NCBI GenBank assembly: GCA_945787425.1 | Contig: CALZHO010000007.1 | Location: 1-14,441 of the forward strand | Length of the DNA stretch: 14,441 nt | Source: an uncultured Bacteroidales bacterium | Lineage (GTDB): Bacteria; Bacteroidota; Bacteroidia; Bacteroidales; Paludibacteraceae | Direction of reading: 5' to 3' | Shown here: piece after piece, positions 13,632-14,441 of the stretch | Layout: each line of letters starts with the position of its first letter | Position numbering within the stretch: position 1 is the first letter of the stretch | The notes under the pieces: model-generated | The model's database searches: none | Told to the model about the DNA's origin: nothing | The model's input: only the letters and a program-made list of their open reading frames with translations | Translations under genes and position numbers: made by a program

Positions 13632-14312
13632 TTACTTCAACCTACCAATAATCGTTTCGTTTCCGCGAACAGGTTCGCCCACTTTTACGAATATTTCTGT
13701 GTCCAGTGGCAGGTACATATCCACGCGCGAGCCAAATTTGATGAAGCCAAAGTGTTCGTTACGGTGTGCGTGGTATCCTGGTTTGGAATAAGTCACGATG
13801 CGTCGTGCCATGGCACCTGCGATTTGACGTACTGCGATTTGCACTTTTGACATGGTTTCGATTACGACCAGCGAGCGTTCGTTTTCTGTGCTTGATTTAG
13901 GCAACCAAGCTCCTTGGTGACGACCTTTTTGGTGTTCGGATACTAACACTGTTCCCTCTATTCGATACCAATTAGCGTGCACATTAAATGGCGACATGAA
14001 GATGCTTACCTGCAATCGCTGTTCGTGGAAATATTCATTTTCTTCAGTTGGTTCAATCACCACCACACGTCCGTCGGCAGGTGCAATCAAGAAATTCTCA
14101 TCGCCCACTTCCAGCACACGAGTGGGGTTGCGGAAGAAGTAGGTAACAAATACCAGTAGCGTAGCGCTCAGAATTAGCCCAATGGCGAACGCCCAATGAG
14201 GCACATACAAAAACATCAATACATTGAATGTAAAGATAAGCATAGTCAGTGTGAAGATGATGCCATATCCTTCACGGTGAATACGAATTTTTCTTTTTTT
14301 CTTATGTCCCAT
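13632..14312 (-). CDS. psd: Phosphatidylserine decarboxylase proenzyme (short, archaeal/Bacteroidota type)
   Basis: This enzyme decarboxylates phosphatidylserine to phosphatidylethanolamine at the inner membrane and cleaves itself to form a pyruvoyl cofactor. The 226-residue product has two hydrophobic helices (about 17-36 and 41-60), then RNP (61-63) and the catalytic core. D80 (PADGRV) and H112 (FNVHANW) fit the self-cleavage triad, and G194-S195 in KFGSRVDMYLP is the cleavage site, with S195 becoming the pyruvoyl group. The length fits the short class rather than the roughly 300-residue proteobacterial class. The N-terminus is strongly basic (MGHKKKRKIRIHR). The ATG at 14312 directly follows a 10-bp tandem repeat, with no Shine-Dalgarno sequence. 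A phosphatidylserine synthase gene would be expected nearby but is not in the window. Confidence 0.94.
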   Translation of the reverse strand: MGHKKKRKIRIHREGYGIIFTLTMLIFTFNVLMFLYVPHWAFAIGLILSATLLVFVTYFFRNPTRVLEVGDENFLIAPADGRVVVIEPTEENEYFHEQRLQVSIFMSPFNVHANWYRIEGTVLVSEHQKGRHQGAWLPKSSTENERSLVVIETMSKVQIAVRQIAGAMARRIVTYSKPGYHAHRNEHFGFIKFGSRVDMYLPLDTEIFVKVGEPVRGNETIIGRLK

Positions 14313-14400
14313 AGTGTGGTGGAGAGTGGTGGAGAGTTGTTTAGAATTGTTTAGAGTTGTGTAGAGTTGTTTAGAATGGTTTAGAGTGGTGTAGAATGGT
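14313..14400 (-). repeat. Decanucleotide tandem repeat filling the gap before psd (about 8.8 units)
   Basis: Eight 10-bp units occupy 14321-14400 and a shortened one abuts the psd ATG. On the minus strand units include CTCTAAACAA-type and CTCTACACAA-type decamers, of the same family as at 8491 and 10271. The first base of the array (14400) lies in the stop codon of the upstream gene, so repeat sequence forms the whole gap. No -7 box is visible in it. Confidence 0.93.
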
Positions 14401-14441
14401 TATGCCCACGATGCATATGGCACTTGACAAAGCATATCTAC
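14400..14441 (-). CDS. C-terminal end of an unidentified gene, cut by window edge
   Basis: On the minus strand 13 codons enter from the window edge and end at a TAA (14402-14400), giving VDMLCQVPYASWA as the last residues. The frame is plausible because it is open, follows the direction of psd, and stops exactly where the decamer repeat begins, as at the other repeat-bordered gene ends here. Too little is visible to name a family. Chance is also possible, since 13 codons are easily open. Confidence 0.35.
   Translation of the reverse strand, partial: VDMLCQVPYASWA

Overview
This window looks like chromosomal DNA of an uncultured or little-studied member of the Bacteroidales (phylum Bacteroidota). 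The evidence is the gene families present (SurA-like isomerases beside an OstA-like protein, a fused NfnA/NfnB-type flavoprotein, a 226-residue pyruvoyl phosphatidylserine decarboxylase), the near absence of Shine-Dalgarno sequences, and promoters matching the Bacteroidota pattern TTTG-N19/20-TAnnTTTG. All recognisable genes are housekeeping genes. I see no phage, insertion sequence, CRISPR array, rRNA or tRNA, and no gene-free stretch longer than about 90 bases.

Layout. Positions 1-615 (minus) hold the N-terminal 205 codons of prmC. It is divergent from ribD (637-1692, plus) with only 21 bp between the start codons. A plus-strand series follows: a SurA-like lipoprotein (1740-2582), a two-parvulin SurA-like isomerase (2572-3918), an OstA-like protein (3938-5692), a predicted outer-membrane beta-barrel protein (5696-6415), primase dnaG (6457-8475), a COG0731-type radical SAM protein (8554-9315) and a GT28/MurG-like glycosyltransferase (9312-10295). 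This series meets a minus-strand set head-on, with 6 bp between stop codons: the NfnAB-type fusion (10302-12668), deoC (12707-13585), psd (13632-14312) and the last codons of an unidentified gene (14400-14441).

How the genes fit together. The two isomerases, the OstA-like protein and the barrel protein form a compact outer-membrane biogenesis block, very likely one transcript from the promoter at 1680-1711. dnaG and the radical SAM/glycosyltransferase pair follow in the same direction. The minus-strand genes serve redox balance, deoxynucleoside catabolism and phosphatidylethanolamine synthesis.

Most striking feature. The window is scattered with short tandem repeats whose unit length is fixed although the sequence differs from site to site. 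About ten sites carry 7-bp units, usually with CC (GG on the other strand) recurring every 7 bp. Three sites carry 10-bp units of the TCTAMACMAC type. They lie inside reading frames at surface loops, linkers and signal peptides (prmC, ribD, the SurA-like gene, ostA, radical SAM gene, glycosyltransferase), and between genes, where they run up to start codons (dnaG, radical SAM gene, psd, deoC, ostA) and supply stop codons (glycosyltransferase and NfnAB fusion). A third repeat type, a 51-bp module, fills two linkers of the NfnAB fusion. The heptamers recall the short tandemly repeated repetitive (STRR) sequences of filamentous cyanobacteria, but I know of no description of this combination in Bacteroidota. 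I regard it as the most interesting thing here.
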